Source: JAWXBK01 sp040878185 (GTDB taxonomy: Bacteria; Pseudomonadota; Alphaproteobacteria; Dongiales; Dongiaceae). Taken from it: a stretch of 64,000 bases of DNA. Below the pieces are notes generated by a model. The model was not told where the DNA came from and made no database searches. It was given only the letters and a program-made list of their open reading frames with translations. Where the stretch lies: NCBI GenBank assembly GCA_040878185.1, contig JBBDMS010000045.1, forward strand, positions 13,558 to 77,557. The letters are read 5' to 3'. The translations under genes and the position numbers were made by a program. This document shows, piece by piece, positions 1 to 9,128 of this stretch (within the stretch, counting starts at the first letter, position 1; each line of letters starts with the position of its first letter).

Positions 1-806
1 GCCAGATACGCGGTCGGTACGCCGCTCATGCCCGTGACACGCTCGTTCTCGATGATCTGGAACATGGATTCCGGATCGAAATACGGCACGCCGACATGAC
101 AGGCGCCGCTCTGCAGCACCCCGAGCAGCACCATGCAACAGCCGGCGCAATGAAAGGGCGGGATCATCGTCGTGTAGCGGTCGGCCGGCCCGATGCGCAG
201 CCGCTCGAACGTGAGCCGGCTGTTCATCAGCATCGCGCGATGGGTCAGCAGCGCGCCCTTGGGAAACCCGGTCGTGCCCGACGTATAGAGAATGGCGGCC
301 GGCTTGTCGGGATCGACGTCGGGCAGGCTCGCCGTCGATTCCCGCCCCTTCCGCAGTAATTCCGCATAGGTCAGATCGCCGCCCGGCTCGAACGAGATCA
401 CGTGATCGAGGCGCGGCAGATCGGCCCGCACGCTTTCGACCATGTCGAGATAGGCGTTGGAGCGAAAGACCGGCGACAGGATGACGGCGCGGCTGCGCGA
501 TTGATCCAGCGCGAAGCGGATTTCCTCGGCGCGATAATGCGTGTTCAGCGGCACGACGACCCCGCCCATCGCAGCGATCGCGGTTTCGACGATCAGCCAT
601 TCGACGCGCGCTTCGGCCATCAGCGCGATGTGATCGCCCGGCCGGATGCCGATCGCGAGCAGACCGCGCGCGAGGGCGGTCGCTTCTTCGTGCCATTCAG
701 CGAAGCTGCGCCCCTGATCCGACAGAGGATACCGCAGGCCCGGCGCGTCGCCGCGCAGCGACGCCTGGCGCGTCAAAGCCTGATAGGCCGTCGACCAGCC
801 GGTCAT
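1..806 (-). CDS. Acyl-CoA synthetase (AMP-forming), N-terminal part; cut by window edge
   Basis: Minus-strand reading from the ATG at 804-806 gives an open frame that runs off the left edge (about 268 residues seen). It has the ATP-binding P-loop of class I adenylate-forming enzymes (YTSGTTGFPKGA, around residue 175) and the usual N-terminal region with a GVVVPLNTHYRAEEI segment. Family members activate a carboxylate with ATP and transfer it to CoA. The C-terminal lid domain lies outside the window, so the substrate cannot be judged. It starts 11 bp after the stop of the Fe-alcohol dehydrogenase on the same strand, so an operon oxidising an alcohol and activating the derived acid is possible (inference). 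Confidence 0.85.
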   Translation of the reverse strand, partial: MTGWSTAYQALTRQASLRGDAPGLRYPLSDQGRSFAEWHEEATALARGLLAIGIRPGDHIALMAEARVEWLIVETAIAAMGGVVVPLNTHYRAEEIRFALDQSRSRAVILSPVFRSNAYLDMVESVRADLPRLDHVISFEPGGDLTYAELLRKGRESTASLPDVDPDKPAAILYTSGTTGFPKGALLTHRAMLMNSRLTFERLRIGPADRYTTMIPPFHCAGCCMVLLGVLQSGACHVGVPYFDPESMFQIIENERVTGMSGVPTAYL

Positions 807-817
807 CGAAGGCGCCT

Positions 818-1993
818 TTAGGCCGCGGTCAGGATGTCGTGACAGATGCGCCGCAGATCCGCCGGCGTCGGCGTGCGGCAATTCGCATCGCGCATCGGTT
901 TGTTTTCGGGCGCGAGCGTCGTTTCGACCAGCCGGTCGAGGTCCTGCGCCGCGAGCCCGTCCTGTTTCAGCGATATCTCAAGCCCGACATCGCGAACGAA
1001 ACGGTCATAGGCTTCGCCGAGTTCGGCGGCGACCGCTGAAGTGCGGCGGCCCGCGGTCGAAATGCCCATCGCAGCCGACACGGCGGCATGGCGCGCCGGT
1101 GCTTCTTCGGCGTTCCAGGCAAGCGCGCAGCGCAGCGCGAGGCCGACCGCGCGACCGTGATGAACGCGCGCGACGGTGCCGAGCGCATGGCCGATCGCAT
1201 GTCCGATGCCGGTACCCGAGTTGTCGATGCCGATACCGGCGGCGGCCGCAGCGATCTGCAGGGCGGCGCGCGCCTTGAGGTCGCCCGGCTGCTCGACCGC
1301 CTGTTTCAGATAACGCACCACCAGCCGGATCGCGTGATAGCAGACGGCGTCGTTCAGCGGATTGGCGCGCTTGATGGTGCAGGCCTCGATCGCGTGCACC
1401 AGCGCATCGACGCCGGTTGCCGCGGTCAACCCCGGCGGCAGTCCGACGGTCAAAGTCGGATCGAGTAGTGCTAGATCGGCACGCAGCGTGTCGCCCCAGG
1501 CCCAGACCTTGATCCCTTCGCGCGTGCTGAACACGGAAACGCGGGTGGTCTCCGAACCCGTGCCGGCGGTGGTCGGAATACAGATCTTGATCAGCGGCCG
1601 CTTGGGCAGTGGATTTGCCGCCAGTGCGTAATGCTCCGCCGGGTTCTGCCCCGGTGCGATCGCGGCCGCGAATTTCGCGGTGTCGAGGGCCGAGCCGCCG
1701 CCGACCCCGATCACGCAGGTTGCGCCATGTCGACGTGCCGCCTCCGCCGCCCCGTCGACCTGCCGGGACATCGGGTCGCTGCGGATATCGTCGTAAAGGG
1801 CGACCTGGGCGCCCGATCCTTTCAGGCCCTTCACGATTCGCTGAGCGATATCCGGAATGCCGGGGTCGGCGACGATCAGCAATGCCGCGTCCGGCCCGGC
1901 CAGTTCGGCCACCAGCCCGCCGAAATCGTCCGCCTTATTCTCGCCGAACACGATCCGCGGCGCCGGAGATATGGAAAAAGGGGGGTTGTCCAT
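818..1993 (-). CDS. Iron-containing (group III) alcohol dehydrogenase family protein
   Basis: 391 residues, normal length for the Fe-ADH family. The NAD(P)-binding GGGSALDTAK motif is at residues 98-107. The expected metal ligands are visible as Asp196 and His200 (DALVHAIEAC) and His265 and His279 (GIGHAIGHALG and HHGRAVGLAL). These enzymes interconvert alcohols or maleylacetate-like substrates with NAD(P)H; the exact substrate is not readable here. It sits directly upstream of an acyl-CoA synthetase on the same strand with an 11-bp gap, which suggests co-transcription. Confidence 0.88.
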   Translation of the reverse strand: MDNPPFSISPAPRIVFGENKADDFGGLVAELAGPDAALLIVADPGIPDIAQRIVKGLKGSGAQVALYDDIRSDPMSRQVDGAAEAARRHGATCVIGVGGGSALDTAKFAAAIAPGQNPAEHYALAANPLPKRPLIKICIPTTAGTGSETTRVSVFSTREGIKVWAWGDTLRADLALLDPTLTVGLPPGLTAATGVDALVHAIEACTIKRANPLNDAVCYHAIRLVVRYLKQAVEQPGDLKARAALQIAAAAAGIGIDNSGTGIGHAIGHALGTVARVHHGRAVGLALRCALAWNAEEAPARHAAVSAAMGISTAGRRTSAVAAELGEAYDRFVRDVGLEISLKQDGLAAQDLDRLVETTLAPENKPMRDANCRTPTPADLRRICHDILTAA

Positions 1994-2176
1994 TGTCCCT
2001 GCTGCAATTCAAGCCGATTTGGCCGCGCAAGATAGCCGCAGGCGGCAAGCGGTGTCCCGCCAATTTTGCTGCCGCGCCCGCCGCCACATTCTTCGGCCGG
2101 CCCCCTAGCAAATTGCTTGGTTCGCGCGGCCGGTTGGCTAGAATATACGCTGCCAGGACATATCCAGGAGGGGGCG

Positions 2177-2599
2177 ATGAAGGCAACAGTTATGGCGCGC
2201 TACCTGGGCGCCAGCGTTACGGTATTGGGTATTCTGTTCGGACTGATGCAGCCGGCCAATGCTTGGTACGACATCTGCAACAAGAGTTCGTACAGCGTGT
2301 ATGTCGCGTTCGGGTATCACGACGGCACCAACTGGGTTTCGGAAGGCTGGTGGGACCTCGTTCCCGGCGAATGCGCAACGGTCCACGAGGCGGCGCTGCG
2401 CAATCAGAAATACTACGTCTACAGTGAGTCCTACGACGAGGACTATTACTGGGACGGCGACTATCCGTTTTGCGGCCACGACGATGCATTCACCATCGTC
2501 GGCGACACCGGCTGCAAAAGCCGCGGCTATTACGAGCTGGGCTTCTTCGAGGTCGATGTCGGTGAATCCCGCGACTGGACAACCGATCTGATTGAGTAA
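2177..2599 (+). CDS. Secreted DUF1036-family protein
   Basis: 140 residues from the ATG at 2177, chosen over an upstream in-frame start because an AGGAGGGGG Shine-Dalgarno lies just before it. Residues 1-27 form a signal peptide ending near PANAW. The mature part has the DUF1036 pattern: YDICNKSSYSVYVAFGYH, then a W-rich SEGWWDLVPGEC, then paired cysteines. The family is periplasmic or exported and has no established function. The protein is rich in Tyr, Trp and Asp. It stands alone before hemB. Confidence 0.8.
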   Translation: MKATVMARYLGASVTVLGILFGLMQPANAWYDICNKSSYSVYVAFGYHDGTNWVSEGWWDLVPGECATVHEAALRNQKYYVYSESYDEDYYWDGDYPFCGHDDAFTIVGDTGCKSRGYYELGFFEVDVGESRDWTTDLIE

Positions 2600-2620
2600 T
2601 CGGCGACAACGCTGCAAATG

Positions 2621-2648
2621 CGCCGCATCGCTTCACCGCGATGCGGCG
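2621..2648 (+). terminator. Hairpin after the DUF1036 gene
   Basis: A 10-bp perfect stem (CGCCGCATCG with CGATGCGGCG) and an 8-nt loop begins 21 bp after the stop codon. There is no T-run, so this may be an intrinsic terminator lacking the U-tract or a simple mRNA-stabilising hairpin. Confidence 0.45.
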
Positions 2649-2762
2649 CTCTGCCGCATATCGGCCCATCGCCGCTGCGGCGGCCCCGCTGGACCGGGGC
2701 GCCGGCGCACCCTAGACTCGGGGGAACGAAACATTCCCTGACGACCGGCCCGACAATCCACA

Positions 2763-3806
<1,044 letters not shown>

Positions 3807-3824
<18 letters not shown>

Positions 3825-3865
3825 ATCATTTGCGACTGAGCCATGCTCGGCTGAAAGCCGGCTGA
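3807..3865 (+). repeat. Two copies of an 18-bp hairpin repeat at the hemB end
   Basis: CGGCTGAAAGCCGGCTGA occurs at 3807-3824, where it includes the hemB stop codon, and again at 3848-3865. Each copy folds as a short stem with a GAA loop (7 bp for the first when G3805-C3806 are included). The 41-bp spacing and identity suggest a short tandem duplication of the gene end. It may act as a terminator for hemB. Confidence 0.7.
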
Positions 3866-3921
3866 GCCATAGTCTGCCGCTGGTCGGGTTGAAGAACGGC
3901 CGGCCCTCCTCGCTCGCCTTT

Positions 3922-4809
3922 CTATTTCGTCGCCACGAGCCAGTCGCGCACCGCCGCGATCTGATCGGCCGACCGCAGCGCGGGCGCGTGACCGATCTTG
4001 TCGAACGCGATAAGCCGCGCCTGCGGCCCGCGCGTGGTCATGCCGGCGACGATGTCCGCGGTCAGAAGATCCGAATCGCGCCCCCAGAGCAGCAGCACCG
4101 GACAGGCGATCGCCTCCCAGAGCGGCCAGAGGTCGACATCCTTGTCCTTGGCTGCCAGCAAGCCGGCCCGGATCGCCGGATCGTAGGCGAGGCGAAACCC
4201 GTCTTCCACCGGCCGCACGGCGTGGCGCGCGAGCGCCTGCCAGTCGGCGTCGGTGAGCGCGCCGAACGGCGCCATGACCCGGCGCAGATAGGTCTCGACT
4301 GCTGGCGCGTCGGCAAAGAACGGGTCGAGCCCGACATACTCGGCCAGCCGCTGCAACGCGGCCCGCGGCAGGAATGGGCCGATATCGTTGATGACCAGCC
4401 GGCGGATGGGGGTCGCCGGACGCGCCGCCAGCATCATCCCGATCAGCCCGCCCATCGACGTGCCGACCCAGTCGACCGCCTCGCAGCCGAGATGGGCGAT
4501 GAGCGCCATCATATCCTGCTGATACTGACCGTAATTGTAGCCGGCCGCGTCCGTGAGCCGGTCGCTGTCGCCCCGCCCGACGATATCGGGGCAGATCACG
4601 CGCCAACCCTCTCTGGCGAGAGCATCGGCCAGCGGATCGAAATCATGCGCATTGCGGGTCAGGCCATGCACGCAGATTACCACCCGCCGTGCATCGACCG
4701 GCCCGCGCTCGAGATAACGCACCCGATGCGAACCCGACGGGCCGGACGCGAGGAAACTGGCGGTCCGCGTGGACGGGAGATCGGCGGTCATGCTACGGGA
4801 ATCGGCCAC
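3922..4809 (-). CDS. Alpha/beta-fold hydrolase
   Basis: 295 residues. The oxyanion-side HG motif is in CVHGLTRNAHDFD, and the nucleophile elbow is GTSMGG (serine nucleophile). A C-terminal GHAPALRS supplies the catalytic histidine, and WGRDSDLLT probably precedes the acidic residue. Family members hydrolyse esters, lactones or related bonds; the substrate is unknown. An internal ATG at 4791 is an alternative start. The gene diverges from the EamA pair that begins at 4822, leaving only a 12-bp gap, so the promoters must overlap the genes. Confidence 0.82.
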   Translation of the reverse strand: MADSRSMTADLPSTRTASFLASGPSGSHRVRYLERGPVDARRVVICVHGLTRNAHDFDPLADALAREGWRVICPDIVGRGDSDRLTDAAGYNYGQYQQDMMALIAHLGCEAVDWVGTSMGGLIGMMLAARPATPIRRLVINDIGPFLPRAALQRLAEYVGLDPFFADAPAVETYLRRVMAPFGALTDADWQALARHAVRPVEDGFRLAYDPAIRAGLLAAKDKDVDLWPLWEAIACPVLLLWGRDSDLLTADIVAGMTTRGPQARLIAFDKIGHAPALRSADQIAAVRDWLVATK

Positions 4810-4821
4810 ACAGGGGAATTC

Positions 4822-5775
4822 ATGTCAGGTCCGCAGGATAGCGAAGTCGCGACAACCGGCAAGATCGCGTCGGCCGCCGGCGCGCTGCCTGCCGAGAACC
4901 GGCGCCTGGGTCTCATATTGGTCGTGCTCGCGGCACTCGCCTGGAGCAGCGGCGGCTTGCTGCTGCGTTCGGTCGATACCGATCCGTGGACGACGATTTT
5001 CTGGCGCTCGCTGTTCGCGGCGATCACGCTTCTGCTGTTCATCGCGATCCGCGACGGCCGTTCGGCTCCTCGGCTTTTCATGACGATGGGTCGGTCCGGT
5101 ATCCTGCTCGGCGTGTGTTTCGCGACCGCGTCGATCAGCTTCGTGGTCGCCGTGCAGTACACATCGGTCGCCAACGTACTGCTCCTGCAATCGCTGGCGC
5201 CGTTTATTGCCGGAATCATGGGCCTGATCTTCATGCGCGAGCGCGTCGAGCTGCGCACCTGGATCGCCATGGCCTTTGCGATCGGTGGCGTTGCCATCAT
5301 GGTGTCGAACTCGTTCGGGACGGCATCCTTCACCGGCACACTCTTCTCGATGCTGATCGCTCTCGGTTTTGCCGGTGCGACAGTGGTGCTGCGCTACAAT
5401 CGCAGTGTCCGCATGACGCCGGCCGCCTGTCTCGCGACGCTGCTTGCGGGAATCTTCGCCCTGATCATGGGTGCCGATCCGGCGAGCGCATCGATGCCGG
5501 AAATCGGCTATCTGGCGCTGCTGGGCATCTGCCAGCTCGCGCTCGGCATGATTCTCTATACGACCGGCGCGCGCCTGATCCCGGCCGCGGAATCGGCGCT
5601 GCTCGCCAATATCGAGGTGGTGCTCGGCGGGTTCTGGGTCTGGTTGGTGTTTGCCGAAGACCCCGGCATCCGCACGTTGATCGGCGGCGGCGTCATTCTG
5701 GCGAGCCTGATCGGCCACTCCCTCGTCGATCTGCGGCGCGGCGGCGGCAAGCGCGTCGCCCCGCCTGCCACATGA
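4822..5775 (+). CDS. EamA/DMT-family membrane transporter (first of a pair)
   Basis: 317 residues with two EamA halves, each about five membrane segments. The hallmark start LAALAWSSGGLLLRSVDTDPWTT and the later LGGFWVWLVFAEDPG are typical. The ATG at 4822 is used although the frame stays open far upstream, because the membrane protein begins here. DMT proteins export or import metabolites such as amino acids or purines across the inner membrane. Its stop overlaps the start of a second EamA gene (ATGA), so the two are translationally coupled. Confidence 0.88.
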   Translation: MSGPQDSEVATTGKIASAAGALPAENRRLGLILVVLAALAWSSGGLLLRSVDTDPWTTIFWRSLFAAITLLLFIAIRDGRSAPRLFMTMGRSGILLGVCFATASISFVVAVQYTSVANVLLLQSLAPFIAGIMGLIFMRERVELRTWIAMAFAIGGVAIMVSNSFGTASFTGTLFSMLIALGFAGATVVLRYNRSVRMTPAACLATLLAGIFALIMGADPASASMPEIGYLALLGICQLALGMILYTTGARLIPAAESALLANIEVVLGGFWVWLVFAEDPGIRTLIGGGVILASLIGHSLVDLRRGGGKRVAPPAT

Positions 5776-6716
5776 CGGGGATCGGGCGCGGCGGCATCCA
5801 TTCGAGTGCCGAACATCGCAGCGGAATCCTGCTGGTTGCCGGCGGGTCGATCGCATGGAGTTCTGCCGGGCTGCTCGCTCGCCTTGCCGAAACCGATGTC
5901 TGGACGACATCATTCTGGCGCGCGACGTTCTGTGCCGCCTTCCTGACGGCCGTCATCCTCATCTTCGAGCGGCGCGATCTGTGGCGCACGATTATCGGAC
6001 TCGGCCGGCCGGGCGTTATCGTGGCCTTCCTGTTGAGCGTCGATGCGATCCTGTTCATCATCGCGCTCGATCACACCAGCATCGCCAACGCGCTCTTCAT
6101 CATGGCGACCACGCCGTTCGTCGCGGCGCTGCTCGGTCGCGTCGTACTCAAGGAACGCGTGCGTCCGAAGACCTGGGTTGCGATCGGGGTGGCGTTCTGC
6201 GGCATCGCGCTGATGGTCAGCGGATCGCTCGGCAGCGCCTCGCTGCTCGGCGACGGGCTCGCGATCGTCGTCACGATCAATTTCGCGATCGCGATGATCC
6301 TGATGCGGCGCCATCGGACCATCAACATGCGCCCGGCGGTCTGGCTTTCGGCCATCATGTCGATCGTGCTGACGCTGCCTTTCGCCAGCCCCCTCGCTGT
6401 CTCCACCATCGACTTCGGCGTGCTGTTCGCCTTCGGCGTTTTCGAGATGGGGCTCGGGCTTATCCTGTTCACGGCGGGTGCCCAGCGCGTGCCGCCGGTC
6501 GAGGCGGCGATGATCGCCATTCTCGAATCGATCCTGTCGCCGTTCTGGGTCTGGCTGTTTCTCGGCGAGGACCCCGGCACCCGCACGTTCCTCGGCGGCG
6601 TCATCGTGATCGCCGCGGTCGCCGCGCACACCATCGGCGATCTCAGGCCGGCGCGCGCAGCAAAGCTCGCGCCCGCCGATTCTAGTGACGCGGCGGCACC
6701 ACCGGCTGATCGTTGA
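5772..6716 (+). CDS. EamA/DMT-family membrane transporter (second of a pair)
   Basis: 314 residues, clearly paralogous to the preceding gene. The halves match in order: SIAWSSAGLLARLAETDVWTTSFWR near the start (compare AWSSGGLLLRSVDTDPWTTIFWR) and SPFWVWLFLGEDPGTRT near the end. The start codon overlaps the previous stop as ATGA. Such coupled pairs can form heteromers, but this is only inference. Its 3' end overlaps the convergent decarboxylase gene by 35 bp. Confidence 0.88.
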   Translation: MTGIGRGGIHSSAEHRSGILLVAGGSIAWSSAGLLARLAETDVWTTSFWRATFCAAFLTAVILIFERRDLWRTIIGLGRPGVIVAFLLSVDAILFIIALDHTSIANALFIMATTPFVAALLGRVVLKERVRPKTWVAIGVAFCGIALMVSGSLGSASLLGDGLAIVVTINFAIAMILMRRHRTINMRPAVWLSAIMSIVLTLPFASPLAVSTIDFGVLFAFGVFEMGLGLILFTAGAQRVPPVEAAMIAILESILSPFWVWLFLGEDPGTRTFLGGVIVIAAVAAHTIGDLRPARAAKLAPADSSDAAAPPADR

Positions 6717-7848
6717 CCATCACCAGCGTCTCGGGGTGGAAACCGTTGAAGTGGCTGGCGATCGCGTTCGAATAGGCACCGATACGGTCGACCTCGATCC
6801 AGTCGCCCTCGCGGATGTCGTCGGGCAGATGGAACTTGGTCGGCAGCACGTCCAGCGAATCGCAGGTCGGGCCGTTCAGCACGAATTCCGAGATCGGCCC
6901 GCCGACAGCGCCACCGCCCCGCCGGTAAGCGCGCGCCGGCAGCTGGAGCTTCGCCGTCACCACCTCGTTGAACGAACCGTAGACGCCGTCATTGATGTAG
7001 AGCCGGTGATCCTTGCGCAGTTGCACCTGCACCACGACCGACATCGCTTCGGCCACCAGCGCGCGGCCCGGCTCGCACATCAGCACGCAGTCGCGTCGCA
7101 AGTTGAGCTTCTCGACGCCCTTCTGGATCTCGTCCATGAAATCCTCGAGCGGCGGCAGGTTGACGTCGAGATACGGCGCCGGGAAGCCGCCGCCGACATC
7201 GAGATACTGCAGCGTCACCTTCGCCTTCTCGATCACCTCGCCGCACAGCGCAAGCGCGGCGGAATAGGCCTTCGGCGACGTGCATTGCGATCCGACATGG
7301 AAGGCAAGCCCGACCTGGCAGCCCTGCGAATGCGCTTCCTTCAACATCGCCGCCGCGTCGTCGACGCCGGCACCGAACTTTTCGGCCAGATGGAACAGCG
7401 CGCCTTCAACCGGGGGCGTGTTGATGCGGACAATGATCCCGATCCCCGCGCCGCCGTCGGTTTCGTCCAGGATCTTGGTCAGTTCGTCCATGTGATCGAC
7501 GACGAAGGTGTCGACATTGTAGACGCGATTGGCGGTCTGGATGACCGCGCGGCCTTTGACCGGATGCATGAAATACGCGCCGGCGTCCGGAAATGCCTCG
7601 CGGACCTGCGCGATCTCGGGCAGCGACGCCGTGTCGAAATGCCGGATGCCGGCCTCGTACAGAATGCGCACGACCGCCGGATGCGGATTACACTTGATCG
7701 CGTACAGCACGCGGCCCGGAAACAAATCGAGGAATTTCTTCGCCTGCTGGCGCAACACATGCGGACGCAGGCAGTAGACCGGATAGCTCGGCTGCAACGT
7801 CTCGATCATGGTCGCCACGTCGGCGAATTGCCGTTCGGCCATCGTCAA
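6682..7848 (-). CDS. PLP-dependent group IV (fold III) ornithine/diaminopimelate-type decarboxylase
   Basis: 388 residues. The alanine-racemase-like barrel carries the PLP lysine in LYAIKCNPH (Lys52). The glycine-rich phosphate-binding DVGGGFPAPY and the intersubunit Cys region GPTCDSLDVL are present. Sequence style (YPVYCLRPHVLRQQAKKF, EPGRALVAEAMSVVVQV) is that of alphaproteobacterial ornithine/lysine decarboxylases making putrescine or cadaverine, rather than LysA. Its convergent overlap with an EamA pair may link polyamine synthesis with export (inference). Confidence 0.85.
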   Translation of the reverse strand: MTMAERQFADVATMIETLQPSYPVYCLRPHVLRQQAKKFLDLFPGRVLYAIKCNPHPAVVRILYEAGIRHFDTASLPEIAQVREAFPDAGAYFMHPVKGRAVIQTANRVYNVDTFVVDHMDELTKILDETDGGAGIGIIVRINTPPVEGALFHLAEKFGAGVDDAAAMLKEAHSQGCQVGLAFHVGSQCTSPKAYSAALALCGEVIEKAKVTLQYLDVGGGFPAPYLDVNLPPLEDFMDEIQKGVEKLNLRRDCVLMCEPGRALVAEAMSVVVQVQLRKDHRLYINDGVYGSFNEVVTAKLQLPARAYRRGGGAVGGPISEFVLNGPTCDSLDVLPTKFHLPDDIREGDWIEVDRIGAYSNAIASHFNGFHPETLVMVNDQPVVPPRH

Positions 7849-7967
7849 ACTCCGGGGTTCGGGAGAGGCAGGCTTCTAAAGCAAGGGGTCCGGTTTGTCA
7901 CGTCCGGCGCGGTTGCCGGACAGCTCTGTAATCGTTATGAAACGCGCTGCTTTCAAGGACGGATTTC

Positions 7968-9128
7968 ATGACCGTTTCGGGACCTCTGGCCGGCATCGTC
8001 ATTCTCGATCTCACGCGGGTTCTCGCCGGCCCCTATTGCACGATGATCCTTGCCGACCTGGGCGCGCGGGTCATCAAGGTCGAGCAGCCGGGCAAGGGCG
8101 ACGATTCCCGCGCCTACGGCCCCTTCATCGCCGGCCAATCGGGCTATTTCGCGGCGATGAATCGCGGCAAGGAGAGCATTGCCCTCGACCTCAAGGACGA
8201 AGCCGACCGTGCGATCCTGGAGAAGCTGATCGCCGGCGCCGACGTGCTGGTCGAGAATTTCCGGCCCGGCGCTATGGAACGGCTCGGGCTCGGCTGGGAG
8301 ACGCTCCATGCGCGCTACCCGCGTCTGATCTATGCGGCGGCATCCGGCTTCGGCCATAGCGGGCCCTACAGCGCCCGCCCCGCCTACGACATGGTCGCGC
8401 AGGCGATGGGCGGCGTGATGAGCATCACCGGCCATCCCGGCGGTGCGCCGACGCGGGTCGGCTCCTCGATCGGCGACCTCGCCGCCGGCCTCTTCACCAC
8501 GATCGGCGTCAACGCCGCCCTGCTGCACCGCGAGCGCCACGGCGAGGGCATCAAGATCGATGTCGCCATGCTCGATTCACAGGTCGCGATTCTCGAGAAC
8601 GCGATCACGCGCTATGTTGCGACCGGCGAGGTGCCGGGGCCGCTCGGTGCGCGCCATCCCTCGATTGCGCCCTTCGCCGCCTTCGCCACCGGCGACGGCC
8701 ACGTGATCATCGCATGCGGCACCGACGGGATCTGGAAGCGCCTCTGCGCCACGATCGGACGGACGGAACTGGTCGACGACCCGCGCTTTCTCACCAACTC
8801 CGATCGCATCGGGAATATCGAGCTTCTGCATGACGAGATCGAGCGGACGCTCGGCACCAGCAGCACCGCCGAATGGCTGCGCGTGCTCGATGCCGCGCAG
8901 ATACCGCACGCGCCGATCAACAATGTCGCCGATGTGATCGCCGATCCGCATGTGCAGGCGCGCAACATGGTGGTCACGGTCGACGATCCCGATCTGCCCG
9001 GGCTCAAGGTCGCCGGCAATCCCATCAAGATGTCGGCCTTCGCCGATCCCGCTACCCGCGCGCGCGTGCCGAAGCTGGACGAAGACCGCGCCCGCATCCT
9101 GCGCGATTTGGAAAACGGCACGCTGTGA
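7968..9128 (+). CDS. CaiB/BaiF-family (class III) CoA transferase
   Basis: 386 residues. The N-terminal GIVILDLTRVLAGPYCTMILADLGARVIK region and the NRGKESIALDLK segment are characteristic. The probable catalytic aspartate is Asp170 in GSSIGDLAAGL, at the place of the formyl-CoA transferase nucleophile. The family moves CoA between carboxylic acids (for example formyl/oxalyl, succinyl/malyl). The specific acids are unknown. The stop overlaps the GTG start of the penicillin-acylase-like gene, giving a three-gene overlapping operon with the threonine dehydratase. Confidence 0.9.
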   Translation: MTVSGPLAGIVILDLTRVLAGPYCTMILADLGARVIKVEQPGKGDDSRAYGPFIAGQSGYFAAMNRGKESIALDLKDEADRAILEKLIAGADVLVENFRPGAMERLGLGWETLHARYPRLIYAAASGFGHSGPYSARPAYDMVAQAMGGVMSITGHPGGAPTRVGSSIGDLAAGLFTTIGVNAALLHRERHGEGIKIDVAMLDSQVAILENAITRYVATGEVPGPLGARHPSIAPFAAFATGDGHVIIACGTDGIWKRLCATIGRTELVDDPRFLTNSDRIGNIELLHDEIERTLGTSSTAEWLRVLDAAQIPHAPINNVADVIADPHVQARNMVVTVDDPDLPGLKVAGNPIKMSAFADPATRARVPKLDEDRARILRDLENGTL

